A DNA stretch of 64,000 nucleotides. It comes from Skermanella rosea. GTDB lineage: Bacteria > Pseudomonadota > Alphaproteobacteria > Azospirillales > Azospirillaceae. The stretch spans positions 1 to 64,000 of the forward strand of contig NZ_CP086113.1 in assembly GCF_016806835.2 (NCBI RefSeq), read 5' to 3'. Under the pieces are notes generated by a model. That model was given only the letters and a program-made list of their open reading frames with translations. It was not told the DNA's origin and made no database searches. The position numbers and the translations under genes are program-made. The stretch's first letter is position 1. Each line of letters opens with the position of its first letter. Below are positions 32,230 to 41,115 of the stretch, one piece after another.

Positions 32230-34305
32230 ATGGCCGATGACCGTTCATCCAGGGCAGATGGTGGGAAAGCTGGGCGTGCCGCGCTCCTGAAGCGGATCAC
32301 TGCCCTGGAGGAGAGCATGGCCTCACTCCGGCATGAACGGGATCAGGCGACCGCCGCCCTGCGCGTGGCGGAAGAGGAAGCGAACGCGCTGCGCCGGAGT
32401 GAGCAGCGGCTCGACCTGATGCTCGAGAGCGCCACCGAGTACGCCATCTTCACGCTCGACCTGAAGGGCCGGATCACCAGCTGGAACACCGGCGCGCGCA
32501 ACATCCTGGGCTGGGAGAAGCAGGAGATCCTCGGCCGTGACGCCGGCGTGATCTTCACCCCCGAGGACCGCGCGGATGATGTCCCGGAGAGCGAAAGGGT
32601 GCAGGCTCTCAACCAAGGACGGGCCAGCGACGAACGCTGGCATGTGCGCCGGGACGGCAGCCGGTTCTGGGCGACCGGCACCTTGATGCCGTTGCGCAAC
32701 GGCGGTGTCGAGGGTTTCCTGAAGATCCTGAGGGACCGCACCGAGGAGCGCCGGGCCGGAGACGAACGGGAGAGTTTGCGCCTGAGGCTTGAGGCCGAGC
32801 AGGCGATCTTCAAGGCGGTGGTGGAACGGTTACCATCCGGTCTGGTCGTCTCCGAGGCTCCGTCCGGTCGCCACCTGATCTATAACGACCAGGCGGCCCG
32901 TCTGCTCGGCCATGAGTTGGCGGACATCGGCGACTATCCCGAATATGCGCAGTACGGCGCCCTGCACCCCGATGGAACGCCCTACCGGGCCGAGGAGTAC
33001 CCGCTGGTCCGCACCCTGATCCGGGGCGAGGTGGTCGACCAGGAGGAGATGATCTACCGTCGAGCCGATGGCCGCGTCACCACCTTGTCGGTCAGCACGG
33101 CGCCCGTGCGCGGACCGGACGGCCGCATCACCCTCGGCATCACGACTTTCCACGACATTGCGGAGCGCAAGGCCCTGGAGGAGGCCCTGCGGTCCGCCAA
33201 GGAGCAGGCCGACCGGGCCAACCAGGCGAAGTCCCGCTTCCTGGCCGCGGCCAGCCATGACCTGCGCCAGCCGCTGCAATCGCTTCTGCTCTTCGTGAGC
33301 GTCCTGCGAAACCACGTCTCCGGTGATCGGGGCGCCGCCACGCTGGCTCACCTGCAGCGCGGGCTCGACGCCATGAGGGACCTGCTCGACAGCCTGATGG
33401 ACATTTCCCGGCTCGATGCCGGGATCATCGAGGCGCATGTCGAGGATTTCCCCGTCCAGCCGTTGCTTGACGAGATCGGCGCCGCCTTCACCCCGATCGC
33501 CGCGGCCAAGGGCGTGGAGCTGAAGGTGGCGGCCTGCGGAGCCGTCGTGCGGAGCGACCGCACGCTGCTGGGCCGGATGGTGCGCAACCTCGTCGAGAAC
33601 GCGGTGCGCTACACAGGGTCCGGTCACATCTCCGTTGCATGCCGCCAGGGCGACGGTCGGCTGAGGATCGCGATCGAGGACACGGGTATCGGCATCCCGC
33701 CGGGCGATCTGGACCGGATCTGGGAGGAATTCCAGCAGGTCGGCAACCTGGAGCGCAACCGGACGCAGGGGCTCGGGATGGGACTCGCCATCGTGCAGCG
33801 CCTGTCGCAGCTGCTCGGCCACCCCGTCGGCGTCCGCTCGGACCCCGGTGCGGGATCGGTTTTCAGCATCGACGTCCCGCTTGGCCCCGCCGGGGCGCCG
33901 GTTCCCCAGCCTGTGCCCTCGCCTGCCGGAAACGATCGGGGCCGGCTGGTCGTGCTGGTGGACGACGACGAACTGGTGCTCGAGGCGCTCGAGGAAACCC
34001 TCACGAGTTGGGGGTTCGCGGTGCTGGCCGCGAATTCGATGGACAGCGTAATGGAGCGCTTGCGTGTCACACGGCGTCGTCCGGATGTCGTGCTGACCGA
34101 CTACCAACTGGGTGGGGGACAATTCGGTACCGACGTCGTGTTGGCGGTCCGCGAGATGTTCGATGCAGACGTCCGGGGCGCCATTCTGACCGGGGAGACA
34201 CGGCCGGACCAGGTACGCGATGCGGTCGGCCACGGTCTCGAGATCATTCACAAGCCCGTCACGCCGCAAAAGCTGGATGCTGTGCTGCAGAAGCTCCTGA
34301 TGTGA
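32230..34305 (+). CDS. PAS-PAS hybrid sensor histidine kinase/response regulator
   Basis: A 691-aa cytoplasmic hybrid kinase with no membrane segment. Order: coiled coil (about 15-60), PAS 1 (62-172, ITSWNTGARNILGWEKQEIL), PAS 2 (190-312), HisKA with ASHDLRQPLQ (His343), HATPase with RNLVENAVRYT (N-box, Asn457) and DTGIGIP (484-490), then a receiver domain (573-690) with VDDDE and phosphoacceptor Asp624 in LTDYQLGGG. The HDLRQPLQ form is common in alphaproteobacterial hybrid kinases. Stimulus unknown. No cognate regulator gene lies beside it. Confidence 0.93.
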   Translation: MADDRSSRADGGKAGRAALLKRITALEESMASLRHERDQATAALRVAEEEANALRRSEQRLDLMLESATEYAIFTLDLKGRITSWNTGARNILGWEKQEILGRDAGVIFTPEDRADDVPESERVQALNQGRASDERWHVRRDGSRFWATGTLMPLRNGGVEGFLKILRDRTEERRAGDERESLRLRLEAEQAIFKAVVERLPSGLVVSEAPSGRHLIYNDQAARLLGHELADIGDYPEYAQYGALHPDGTPYRAEEYPLVRTLIRGEVVDQEEMIYRRADGRVTTLSVSTAPVRGPDGRITLGITTFHDIAERKALEEALRSAKEQADRANQAKSRFLAAASHDLRQPLQSLLLFVSVLRNHVSGDRGAATLAHLQRGLDAMRDLLDSLMDISRLDAGIIEAHVEDFPVQPLLDEIGAAFTPIAAAKGVELKVAACGAVVRSDRTLLGRMVRNLVENAVRYTGSGHISVACRQGDGRLRIAIEDTGIGIPPGDLDRIWEEFQQVGNLERNRTQGLGMGLAIVQRLSQLLGHPVGVRSDPGAGSVFSIDVPLGPAGAPVPQPVPSPAGNDRGRLVVLVDDDELVLEALEETLTSWGFAVLAANSMDSVMERLRVTRRRPDVVLTDYQLGGGQFGTDVVLAVREMFDADVRGAILTGETRPDQVRDAVGHGLEIIHKPVTPQKLDAVLQKLLM

Positions 34306-34321
34306 TGCGGGGCCGCGGCTG

Positions 34322-34634
34322 CTGCGCCGCGGTGCGCAGCGCCCTGGGCGATGACGGCCCGGCGCCGCTGGAAGCTGCCGGACTGAAGCTGAAGGCGCGG
34401 CTGGAGGCGGTCTCGGACAATCTTCAGCGGGTCGCGGGCCAGGATGGCGTCGATCCGTTTCTCGGCCGCGCCGATCTGGCGGTCGACCAGGCGCAGCCGC
34501 TAACGCAGGACGCCGATGTGGGCGCACGCCGCCTCGACCGTGCCGGGCGCGGCGTCGATCCGGCGGATGCGGTGCCGCTTGAGCAGCTTGGCAACCGTCG
34601 TTTCGCGCACCCGGGCGACCGATTCGCTGCGGCC
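34322..34634 (-). pseudogene. Remnant of an IS110-type transposase
   Basis: Read leftward, the frame gives VARVRETTVAKLLKRHRIRR, then IDAAPGTVEAACAHIGVLR, a stop codon (near 34500), and RLRLVDRQIGAAEKRIDAIL. This is the central part of IS110-family transposases, which run RETTVxxLLKRHRIRR, APGTVEAA and IRLVNxQIxxAxxRLD. The N-terminal DEDD catalytic part and the C-terminal transposase_20 part are missing and there is an in-frame stop, so it is dead. It sits in a scar with two other gene fragments. Confidence 0.65.
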
Positions 34635-34643
34635 CGTCGGGGG

Positions 34644-34979
34644 TCACGACCCCGCGCCTGCCAAGTCGCGGGGTCGCCCTCTATACGGCTCATGCCGTTC
34701 GACGATCACCGGGACAGGCCGGCAGACCGTGCTGCAGACCGGCGAATGTCGCTGGGCATAGGCCATCAGATCGCCCAGCTCCTCCTCGGAGCAGGCCGCG
34801 TCCACGTCCATCAGGATGCGGATCTGCTCGTAGCCCGGCGAAACCCAGTCATCGAGGCCGAGCAGGCCGTGAAGATCGATCTCGCCCTCGAGCTTCGTCG
34901 AGAGGCTGCGGATCTCGATCCCGCGTGCCATCGCGTGCAGCACGAACGTGGTGGTGACGCAGGCAGCGGGATGCGCTAT
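34644..34979 (-). pseudogene. OsmC-family protein, N-terminally truncated
   Basis: The open frame gives AACVTTTFVLHAMARGIEIR, SLSTKLEGEIDLHGLLGLDD, then YEQIRILMDVDAACSEEELG and AYAQRHSPVCSTVCRPVPVI. This is the C-terminal two thirds of an OsmC/Ohr-type peroxidase-fold protein, including the second cysteine motif HSPVC. The first 60 or so residues are absent: a stop codon precedes the frame at 34980-34982. It has no ribosome site, so it is taken as a truncated remnant next to the IS110 fragment. Confidence 0.65.
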
Positions 34980-35048
34980 CTACTCCGCCTGCTCAGGCGC
35001 CATCCTCCTCGCTGCCACCGGCCTCCTGGACGGCCGCGCCGCGGCTTC

Positions 35049-35318
35049 ATGCTGGCAGGCGGCATGTCCATCCTGCCGATGGACACCCAAGTGGCCCGGC
35101 TTTACGCAGACATGTTCACGACCCCGGGCCTCAAAAATTTCCTATATCCGGACCCGAACAGCAAAAGGCCCAAAAGTGGAGCAGACCTCATCATTGCGGC
35201 CACGGCGATAACCCATCATGCAACGATCGTCAGCTTCAATCAGGGTGACTTTGAGTTGATACATTCTTATTTCCCCCTCCCAGGCATGTACAACCCGGCG
35301 AAAGCCCATGGCTCATGA
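35049..35318 (+). pseudogene. PIN-domain (VapC-type) toxin, C-terminal fragment
   Basis: The frame from MLAGGMSILPMDTQVARLYA to GADLIIAATAITHHATIVSF, NQGDFELI matches the C-terminal half of PIN-domain ribonucleases, including the late catalytic Asp in GADLIIAATA and Asp in GDF. The N-terminal half with the first active-site Asp is missing, and no antitoxin gene is next to it. An independent short gene cannot be ruled out but truncation is likelier. Confidence 0.55.
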
Positions 35319-35564
35319 TCTGACTCAGCGCGTTGCACGGAGGAGGAAGAGGCAAGTAAGGCTCATTCGGTGGAGAAGTTCGGCACCGGCAGGTCGGGGC
35401 CGAAGCACGCTACCATGCCCAAATCGAGGACACTGGATGGACGGGACCTGGCAAGGTCCGTCATCCTGCCTTGCCAGGACCCATCCGTCAGCTTGCCTGG
35501 CAAGCGGCCCCGAGGAACGCGGCACGGACAGCGGCGAACCAGCCGTGCCGGCAGCTCGGCCGCG
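35319..35564. other. Gap with stem-loops downstream of rpiB
   Basis: After the scar region, perfect 10-bp arms cctggcaagg (35447-35456) and ccttgccagg (35469-35478) form a hairpin, and a second small palindrome cttgcc-t-ggcaag lies at 35492-35504. The two share the tgccagg/cctggca core. They lie downstream of the leftward rpiB operon and may end or stabilise its transcript; no T-run is present. Confidence 0.4.
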
Positions 35565-36011
35565 TTACCGCTCGCCGTCCATCTCGGCCAGCTTGCGCAC
35601 GCGGCGGCGGAAATCCTCGTCGGTCGAGAACTCGGCCTGGAGAAAGGAAGTGACCAGATCCTTGGCGAGCCACGCACCGACGATCTGCGCCCCGATGCAC
35701 ATCACGTTGACGTCGTCGTGCTCGACCGATTGGTGCGCCGAGTGAACGTCGTGGCAGACCGCGGCACGGATCCCTTTCACCTTGTTGGCGGCGATCGACG
35801 CGCCCACGCCCGTGCCGCACACCATCAGCCCCCGATCCGCCTTGCCTTCGATGATGGACGAGGTCACCGTCCTGGCGATGTCGGGGAAGTCGACCGGGTC
35901 GGGATCGTAGGAACCGGCGTCATGGACGTCGTGGCCGAGCGACCGGATGTGCTCGACGATGGTCGCCTTCAGGGGAAAGCCGGCGTGGTCGGAACCGATG
36001 ACGATGCGCAT
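35565..36011 (-). CDS. rpiB: RpiB/LacA/LacB-family sugar-phosphate isomerase
   Basis: A 148-aa cytoplasmic isomerase. RpiB motifs: IGSDHAGFPLK at the N-terminus, CGTGVGASIAANKVKGIRAA (Cys66-type active-site loop) and the HDDVNVMCIGA segment. RpiB interconverts ribose-5-P and ribulose-5-P; close relatives act on allose-6-P, erythrulose-4-P and other sugar phosphates. It is last in an operon with a TRAP importer and GntR regulator, 19 bp after dctM, so it likely processes a phosphorylated derivative of the imported sugar or sugar acid (inference). GGAG precedes the ATG. Confidence 0.9.
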   Translation of the reverse strand: MRIVIGSDHAGFPLKATIVEHIRSLGHDVHDAGSYDPDPVDFPDIARTVTSSIIEGKADRGLMVCGTGVGASIAANKVKGIRAAVCHDVHSAHQSVEHDDVNVMCIGAQIVGAWLAKDLVTSFLQAEFSTDEDFRRRVRKLAEMDGER

Positions 36012-36030
36012 GCTGGAAATTCTCCGGGGT

Positions 36031-37308
36031 CTATTGGGCGATCAGGCGGGGCAGCCACAGCGTGAAATCCTTCGCGAAGGTGAGGATCGCAAGTGTGGAC
36101 CAGAGCGGGATGTAGAAAGGCAGCAACGCCCTGAGGAGCTGTCGTATCGAAACCTTGGCGATGTCGGACACGAGGAACAGCGACAGCCCCATCGGCGGTG
36201 TCACCAGGCCGATCATCAGGTTGAAGATGGTGACGATGCCGAGCTGCACCGGGTCGACCCCGGCGAGCACGAGCGGCGGCGCGATGATCGGAACCAGCAG
36301 CAGGGTTGCCGTCGTCGAGTCGAGGAACATGCCGGCGATGAAGAAGATGAAGTTGGCGATGATGAGAAGGGCCAGCGGGTCCTTGGAGAGCGTCAACAAC
36401 GCCGCGGCAAAGGTCTGGGGTACCTGCTCCACCGCCAGGATCCAGCCGAACAGCGCCGCGGCGGCGACGATGATCAGGATCGCCGACGAGCTGCGGGCCG
36501 TCAGCACGGCCGAGTTCCACAGGTGTTCAATGCTGAGTTCGCGATAGAAGACGGCGCTGATGACGATGACATAGACCGCCGTCATCGCCGCGGCTTCCGT
36601 CGGCGTGAAGGCGCCGAAGGTCATGCCGGCGATCATGAGCGCAGGAGCGACGATAGCCGGCAGCGCGGGCAGGAAGTCGCGCACCACCTCCCTCGGCGTC
36701 GGCCAGCGGTCGGCACGCGGGTGCTTGTGGCGGACCGCGACGATGAGCACGGTCAGCATCAGCATGACGGTGCAAACCAGCGCCGGCATGATGCCGGCCA
36801 CCAGCAGCTGCACGATCGAGACGCTCGTGACCGACCCGTACACGATCAGGGGAATCGATGGCGGAAAGATCGGCCCGAGCGTCGCCGACGCCGCGGTGAC
36901 CGCGCCGGCGAAGGAAGCATCGAAGCCGCGCTTCTTCATGGCGTCGATCTCGATGCGTCCGAGTCCGCCGATGTCGGCGAGCGCGGCGCCCGACATGCCG
37001 GAGAAGATCAGGCTGCCGAAGACGTTGACCTGCGCCAGCCCGCCGGGGATTCGGCCGACCAGGGTATAGGCGAAGCGGAAGATGCGGTCTGTGATTCCCG
37101 ACAGGTTCATCAGGTTGCCGACGAAGATGAACAGCGGCACCGCGACCAGCGGGAAGGAGTCGAGCGCGTAGGTGATGCGCTGGGCCAGCAGGCCGAGCGG
37201 CAGGCCCTCGATCAGCACATAGGCGATCGAGGGCAGCAGGATGGCGTAGACGACCGGGAAGCCCAGCATGAAGAGCGCCAGGAAGGCGATGACGACGGCG
37301 AAACCCAT
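36031..37308 (-). CDS. dctM: TRAP transporter large permease (DctM)
   Basis: A 425-aa inner-membrane protein with about 12 helices. DctM hallmarks: YALDSFPLVAVPLFIFVGNL, FGSLIFSGMSGAALADIGGL, TAASATLGPIFPPSIPLIVY and FTPTEAAAMTAVYV. It forms the ion-driven channel with the small permease. It starts 6 nt after the dctQ stop without its own clear ribosome site, so its translation is probably coupled. Confidence 0.95.
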   Translation of the reverse strand: MGFAVVIAFLALFMLGFPVVYAILLPSIAYVLIEGLPLGLLAQRITYALDSFPLVAVPLFIFVGNLMNLSGITDRIFRFAYTLVGRIPGGLAQVNVFGSLIFSGMSGAALADIGGLGRIEIDAMKKRGFDASFAGAVTAASATLGPIFPPSIPLIVYGSVTSVSIVQLLVAGIMPALVCTVMLMLTVLIVAVRHKHPRADRWPTPREVVRDFLPALPAIVAPALMIAGMTFGAFTPTEAAAMTAVYVIVISAVFYRELSIEHLWNSAVLTARSSSAILIIVAAAALFGWILAVEQVPQTFAAALLTLSKDPLALLIIANFIFFIAGMFLDSTTATLLLVPIIAPPLVLAGVDPVQLGIVTIFNLMIGLVTPPMGLSLFLVSDIAKVSIRQLLRALLPFYIPLWSTLAILTFAKDFTLWLPRLIAQ

Positions 37309-37314
37309 GGTTTT

Positions 37315-37782
37315 TCAGACCGCGACGGTGGTGTCGGCCTGCGGCGGCTTGCGCAGGTGGAGGAGATGGACGAGCGCCGCGCCGGCAAAGCCGAACAGCG
37401 TCGCCCCGAGGAAGATCCAGAACGGAATGCCGAGCGTCGGCGTCGCGTTGCTGAGGTTTCGCGAGATGTTCGTGGCGGTGACGTAGGCGATGAAACCGGT
37501 GGCGGCGATCGCCAGGATCGAGATGGCGAGGTTCACGATACGGCGGGGAAGCGCGGGCATCATCGCCTTGAACTCGCCCATGACGATGTTCTCGCCGTTC
37601 TCGACCACCAGCGGGTACGCGCCGAAGATCAGGCAGATCAAAAGAAAGCGCGTGAACTCCTCGGCCCCGATGAACGGCAGCACGAAGACGCCGCGCATGA
37701 TCACCTGCGCCGTGGGGACCAGCACGAGCCCGGCCATCACCACGACGACGAGCGCCGTGAGAACGCGTTCGGCAATGCGCAT
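37315..37782 (-). CDS. dctQ: TRAP transporter small permease (DctQ)
   Basis: A 155-aa inner-membrane protein with four helices, in the order dctP-dctQ-dctM. The conserved block is VIMRGVFVLPFIGAEEFTRF, followed by NIVMGEFKAMMP. CAGGAG lies 6 nt before the ATG. It bridges the binding protein and the large permease. Confidence 0.92.
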   Translation of the reverse strand: MRIAERVLTALVVVVMAGLVLVPTAQVIMRGVFVLPFIGAEEFTRFLLICLIFGAYPLVVENGENIVMGEFKAMMPALPRRIVNLAISILAIAATGFIAYVTATNISRNLSNATPTLGIPFWIFLGATLFGFAGAALVHLLHLRKPPQADTTVAV

Positions 37783-37873
37783 GTCTGTCTCCTGTCAGCT
37801 GGAGCCTCGTCTCCCGGTGAGGGAGACGAGGCCGCGCGGGATGGCCGGGGGAAGGGGTCCCCGGCCGTGACGG

Positions 37874-38863
37874 CTACTTGACGGCCTGGATCTGCTCGAT
37901 CAGGGGCGTGAAGTTCGGGAAGTCCCGCGCGATCTGGGCGCCGACCTTCTCGCGGAAGGCGGCGATGTCCAGCCCGTCCGCCTCGGTGATGACGGTCATG
38001 CCGCGGCCCTCCAGTTCCTTGACGAGCTTGGTTTCGCCCTCCTGGGCCATCTGGAGCGATTTCTTCGCCTCGTCGTCGAGCACCTTGGTGATCGCCGTGC
38101 GCTGCTCCTCGGTCAGGTCCTGCCAGACCTCCTCGTTGACGAAGACGGCGAGGACGGCGCGCATGTGGCCGGTCATCGCGATGTGCGACTGAACCTCGTT
38201 GAGGTTGTTCGACGCGATCATCGTCAGCGGGTTCTCCTGGCCGACGACCACTCCTGTCATCAGGGCGGTCGGCAGCTCGGCCACCTCGACCGGCGTGGGG
38301 ATCGCGCCGAAGCCCTTCACCATCGAGACCCAGAGTTCGAGCGGAACGGCGCGGAACGGCTTGCCGGCAAGGTCGGCCGGGCTCTTGACCGGGAAGTTGG
38401 ACGAGATCTGGCGGTCGCCCCGGTAGATGCGGCCGATGATGCGCACGCCCTGGGCGACCAGCTTCTCGTTGATCGCCTGGAGCGCCGGCGAGGTTGCCGG
38501 GTCGGTCGCCCTCAGCGCGTGTTCGCCGTCCCGGTAGATGAAGGGGGCGTTGAACACCGCCACTTCCGGCACGAGGCGCGCGAGCGAGGCGAAGTCGTGA
38601 TGGCCCATCTGGATGGACCCCATCCTGACCCCGTCGACCATCTCGGCGACGCCGCCGAGCTGGCTCGCCGGATAGACGGTAACCGTGACATCGTCTCCGG
38701 TGGCCGCGGCGATGCCCTTCGCGGCTTCGGCCGCGTAGATCGTCTGGATGTCGCCCTCGGCGCCGACATGCGCGTAGCGCAGCTCGGCCGAGACTGCCGC
38801 TCCGGTCATGGCGAGCGCGACGACTGCGCCGGTCATGGCACCGATGATCGTTCTGTGCAGCAC
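37874..38863 (-). CDS. dctP: TRAP transporter solute-binding protein (DctP)
   Basis: A 329-aa periplasmic receptor. The signal peptide ends at about residue 26 (VSA before ELRY). The family pattern is clear: YAAEAAKGIAAATGDDVTVT, YPASQLGG, the KPFRAVPLELW segment with the conserved carboxylate-binding Arg, and QENPLTMIASNNLNEVQSHI. The start codon is GTG with GGGGAGGA 8 nt upstream. With rpiB and a FadR-type regulator in the operon, a sugar acid or polyol-like ligand is plausible (inference). Confidence 0.93.
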   Translation of the reverse strand: MLHRTIIGAMTGAVVALAMTGAAVSAELRYAHVGAEGDIQTIYAAEAAKGIAAATGDDVTVTVYPASQLGGVAEMVDGVRMGSIQMGHHDFASLARLVPEVAVFNAPFIYRDGEHALRATDPATSPALQAINEKLVAQGVRIIGRIYRGDRQISSNFPVKSPADLAGKPFRAVPLELWVSMVKGFGAIPTPVEVAELPTALMTGVVVGQENPLTMIASNNLNEVQSHIAMTGHMRAVLAVFVNEEVWQDLTEEQRTAITKVLDDEAKKSLQMAQEGETKLVKELEGRGMTVITEADGLDIAAFREKVGAQIARDFPNFTPLIEQIQAVK

Positions 38864-38894
38864 GTAAAGATCCTCCCCGATCGTTTATGTTCGT

Positions 38895-38905
38895 TGGTCA
38901 GGCCA
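38895..38905. promoter_or_regulatory. Near-palindromic GntR operator before dctP
   Basis: tggtcaggcca differs by one base from the perfect operator tggtcagacca found at 39681-39691. It lies in the 47-bp gap between the gntR stop and the dctP start, where a repressor bound here could control the transporter genes separately. Assignment rests on similarity to the FadR-subfamily consensus TNGTNNNACNA. Confidence 0.45.
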
Positions 38906-38910
38906 GGTGG

Positions 38911-39651
38911 TCAGCTCTGCGGCCTCCGCGCGAAGACCGAGATCAGGCTGCGCCGGCGGAACTCGTCGCCGATCGCGAAATGGTCGCGCAGCTTACGATC
39001 GGCAGCATCCGCGTCGCGGTCCATGATCGACAGGAACACCTCGCGGTGTGCCTCGACGAGGTACTCGACGATCCCGGGCTCCGAAACCGTCACCGCGCGC
39101 CGCTGGACGTGGCTTCGGCGCAGCAGTTCGCCGATCGCGCCGTAGAGCGTGGCAAGCGCGTCGCTATGCCCGGCCTCGACGATGGCCCGATGGAAAGCGA
39201 AGTCCGCAGCTCCCCCCTCGACGGGATCGTGCAGCGTGTCCATCAGGCGGGTCAGGCTGGACCCGATGCGCTTCAGGTCGGTTTCCGTCGCGCGCTCGCA
39301 GGCGAGCCGGATCGCCTGGCACTCGATGGCTATGCGCGCCTGCATGACGTCGTCGAGGATGTCGGGCTGCTGGGCGAGGCTGAAGGTGAAGAAGTCGGAC
39401 AGCACGTTGATGTCGGCCTGCCGGACATAGGCGCCCTTGCCGTGGCGGATATCGAGGAAGCCGAGCATGGCCAGCGAGCGCAGCGCCTCGCGCAGCAGCG
39501 GCCGGGAGACGCCCAGCTTGAGCGCAAGCTCGCGCTCGCCCAGCAGGCGTTCGCCGGGCCTCAGCGAACCGTCGAGCAGCGCGTCGCGGAAGAAGGCGAA
39601 CACCTGCTCCGCGCCCGAAAGGTCGTCGCCTCTGGCAAAAATGGTCGACAC
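38911..39651 (-). CDS. FadR-subfamily GntR transcriptional regulator
   Basis: A 246-aa regulator. The winged helix is at about 15-75 (LLGERELALKLGVSRPLLRE, then ALRSLAMLGFLDIRHGKGAYV). The all-helical FCD effector domain follows, with AIECQAIRLACERA and FHRAIVEAGHSDA metal-type residues. The start is GTG at 39651 with GGGAGG 8 nt upstream; there is no ATG in the plausible range. It heads the dctPQM-rpiB operon, and a perfect FadR-type palindrome lies 30 bp upstream, so autoregulation is likely. Confidence 0.92.
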   Translation of the reverse strand: MSTIFARGDDLSGAEQVFAFFRDALLDGSLRPGERLLGERELALKLGVSRPLLREALRSLAMLGFLDIRHGKGAYVRQADINVLSDFFTFSLAQQPDILDDVMQARIAIECQAIRLACERATETDLKRIGSSLTRLMDTLHDPVEGGAADFAFHRAIVEAGHSDALATLYGAIGELLRRSHVQRRAVTVSEPGIVEYLVEAHREVFLSIMDRDADAADRKLRDHFAIGDEFRRRSLISVFARRPQS

Positions 39652-39680
39652 CGGCCGCCCTCCCCGAACTGGCCTTACAC

Positions 39681-39691
39681 TGGTCAGACCA
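39681..39691. promoter_or_regulatory. FadR-type GntR operator upstream of gntR
   Basis: The perfect palindrome tggtc-a-gacca fits the FadR-subfamily consensus TNGTNNNACNA exactly. It lies 30 bp upstream of the GTG start of the GntR gene, in its promoter region. A one-mismatch copy lies before dctP. Confidence 0.7.
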
Positions 39692-40112
39692 CTAAACCGC
39701 AATCCGCTTCCGCTTGTCAAGCGGTAGCCTTGGCTGCCGTAACCCTGGCCATCCGGCTGTTTGAGTTCTGCGGCCGTTCTCTCGACCGGTGCCGCGGCTC
39801 CGCTGACTGACACGGTGCTGGCGGGGCTGCGTGACAGTCTGTGGGCGCAGCGCGAACCGGGTGCGCTGAGTGACGCCGAGGTCATCGCTCTCTACCGGCT
39901 GACGATTTCGCTCGGGCTGGTGGCACGGCACAGGAACGCGCTCGACGGGGGCTGAGCAACTGAAGATGCTCAAGCGGCGGCGCGCACCGCAGGCCCCTTG
40001 GACTGTGCCCGATCCGGTCGCGGCGTCGGCTGGTGACGAGGTGCCGGGCCATCGACCGGCTCGATCGCCCGCGATCCGGGGCCCCGCACCCTTTGCGCCC
40101 GAGGTACGACCT
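39692..40112. other. Intergenic region with a doubtful 64-codon frame
   Basis: This 421-bp region lies between the gntR promoter and a broken gene. A rightward frame from TTG at 39761 to 39955 encodes 64 residues with a helical look (TDTVLAGLRDSLWAQREPGA, LSDAEVIALYRLTISLGLVA), but there is no ribosome site, so it is noted without being called. It may be a remnant of the same acquired block as the next genes. Confidence 0.3.
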
Positions 40113-40984
40113 TCATTGGCGCAGGTCGGTGACCTTGAGCGCTTCCCACATCCAGCCGAAGTCGTAGGCCGGATGACCCTGGGCCCGGCTGCGGCGCGCG
40201 ACACCGTTCTCCAGGAGCTTCAGCCACTCCGCCACCTTGCGTCGCCAGGCCTTGGACCGGGCCGAGAATCCGGCCGCCGCTCTCGTCATAGCTCTTGATC
40301 ATCATCGCACCGGACGACATGGCCGGCGCGGGACCGGTCGCGGCCGCGTCGGCCAGCCACGTCCAGGTCGGCTGCCCGGCCTCGTCCCGGACAAGGTCCG
40401 GCAGGCCGTCGAGGCGGCGCTCGATCTCCCCAAACCGGGCGGGGTCCGGGATCGGGAACCGCGTCTCGGAGAAGATCAGCGCGTCGCCGTCGAAGTTGAC
40501 CAAGTCGGGCAGCGATCCCATCAGGGCGCCGCGCAGGGTCGTGATCAGCCAGGCATATGTGAACATCGGCGCCATCTCGCCCAGGACAGCGTCCTCCACC
40601 GGATGCTGGTCGATGTCCCCGACCGGTACACCCGCCCTTTTTGCCTGTCGCTTCATGCTGCGGGTGAAGCTCTTCCGGGCCTCGGCGAACTCGTCGAGCA
40701 GGGCGCCGCTGGACTCGAACGACAGCGGCAGGACACCGCCGGCCATGTGCACCTCGGTGCCGATCGGCAGCATCCGCGCGGCGAGGCGGTCCCACCGGGC
40801 GAGGCTTTGGGATGCCAGCTTGTCCCGGACCTGGACGGGATCGCAGCCCCGGATCAGGTCCCGGGCCATGAAGTGGCGGCCCGGGGTGGTCGGCGATGAC
40901 GGTACCGAGCCGGTCGCGCCATTCCTCGCGCTGCGCCCACTTCATCACGGCGTCGATCGCCTTGTCTTGAGCGGAAGCCTGCAT
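40113..40984 (-). pseudogene. Doubly frameshifted gene of unknown family
   Basis: The protein can be followed through three frames. It starts MQASAQDKAIDAVMKWAQRE at 40984 with AGGA upstream. It shifts near 40880 (in accaccccggg) to a frame giving FMARDLIRGCDPVQVRDKLA and about 190 more residues. It shifts again near 40260 (in ctcggcccgg) to ARSKAWRRKVAEWLKLLENG, ending in GWMWEALKVTDLRQ and a TGA at 40113. About 290 codons in all. Each piece has protein-like composition. I recognise no domain. It is either a pseudogene or has two sequencing errors in GC-rich runs. Confidence 0.6.
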
Positions 40985-41115
40985 GTCCCGTCCTTCCCTG
41001 TCTGTCCTGGGGGACGAACACCAGCCAGCCCGAAGGAGCCCGGCAAAGGCTTCGGAGGGATCGGAGGCGCGGAATGCGCCCATGACGACCGGCGTCCGGC
41101 GCCGCTTCGTCGGCA

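Noticed and set aside
39761-39955. 64-codon frame starting with TTG
   Set aside because: No ribosome site and no recognised domain; possibly a remnant.
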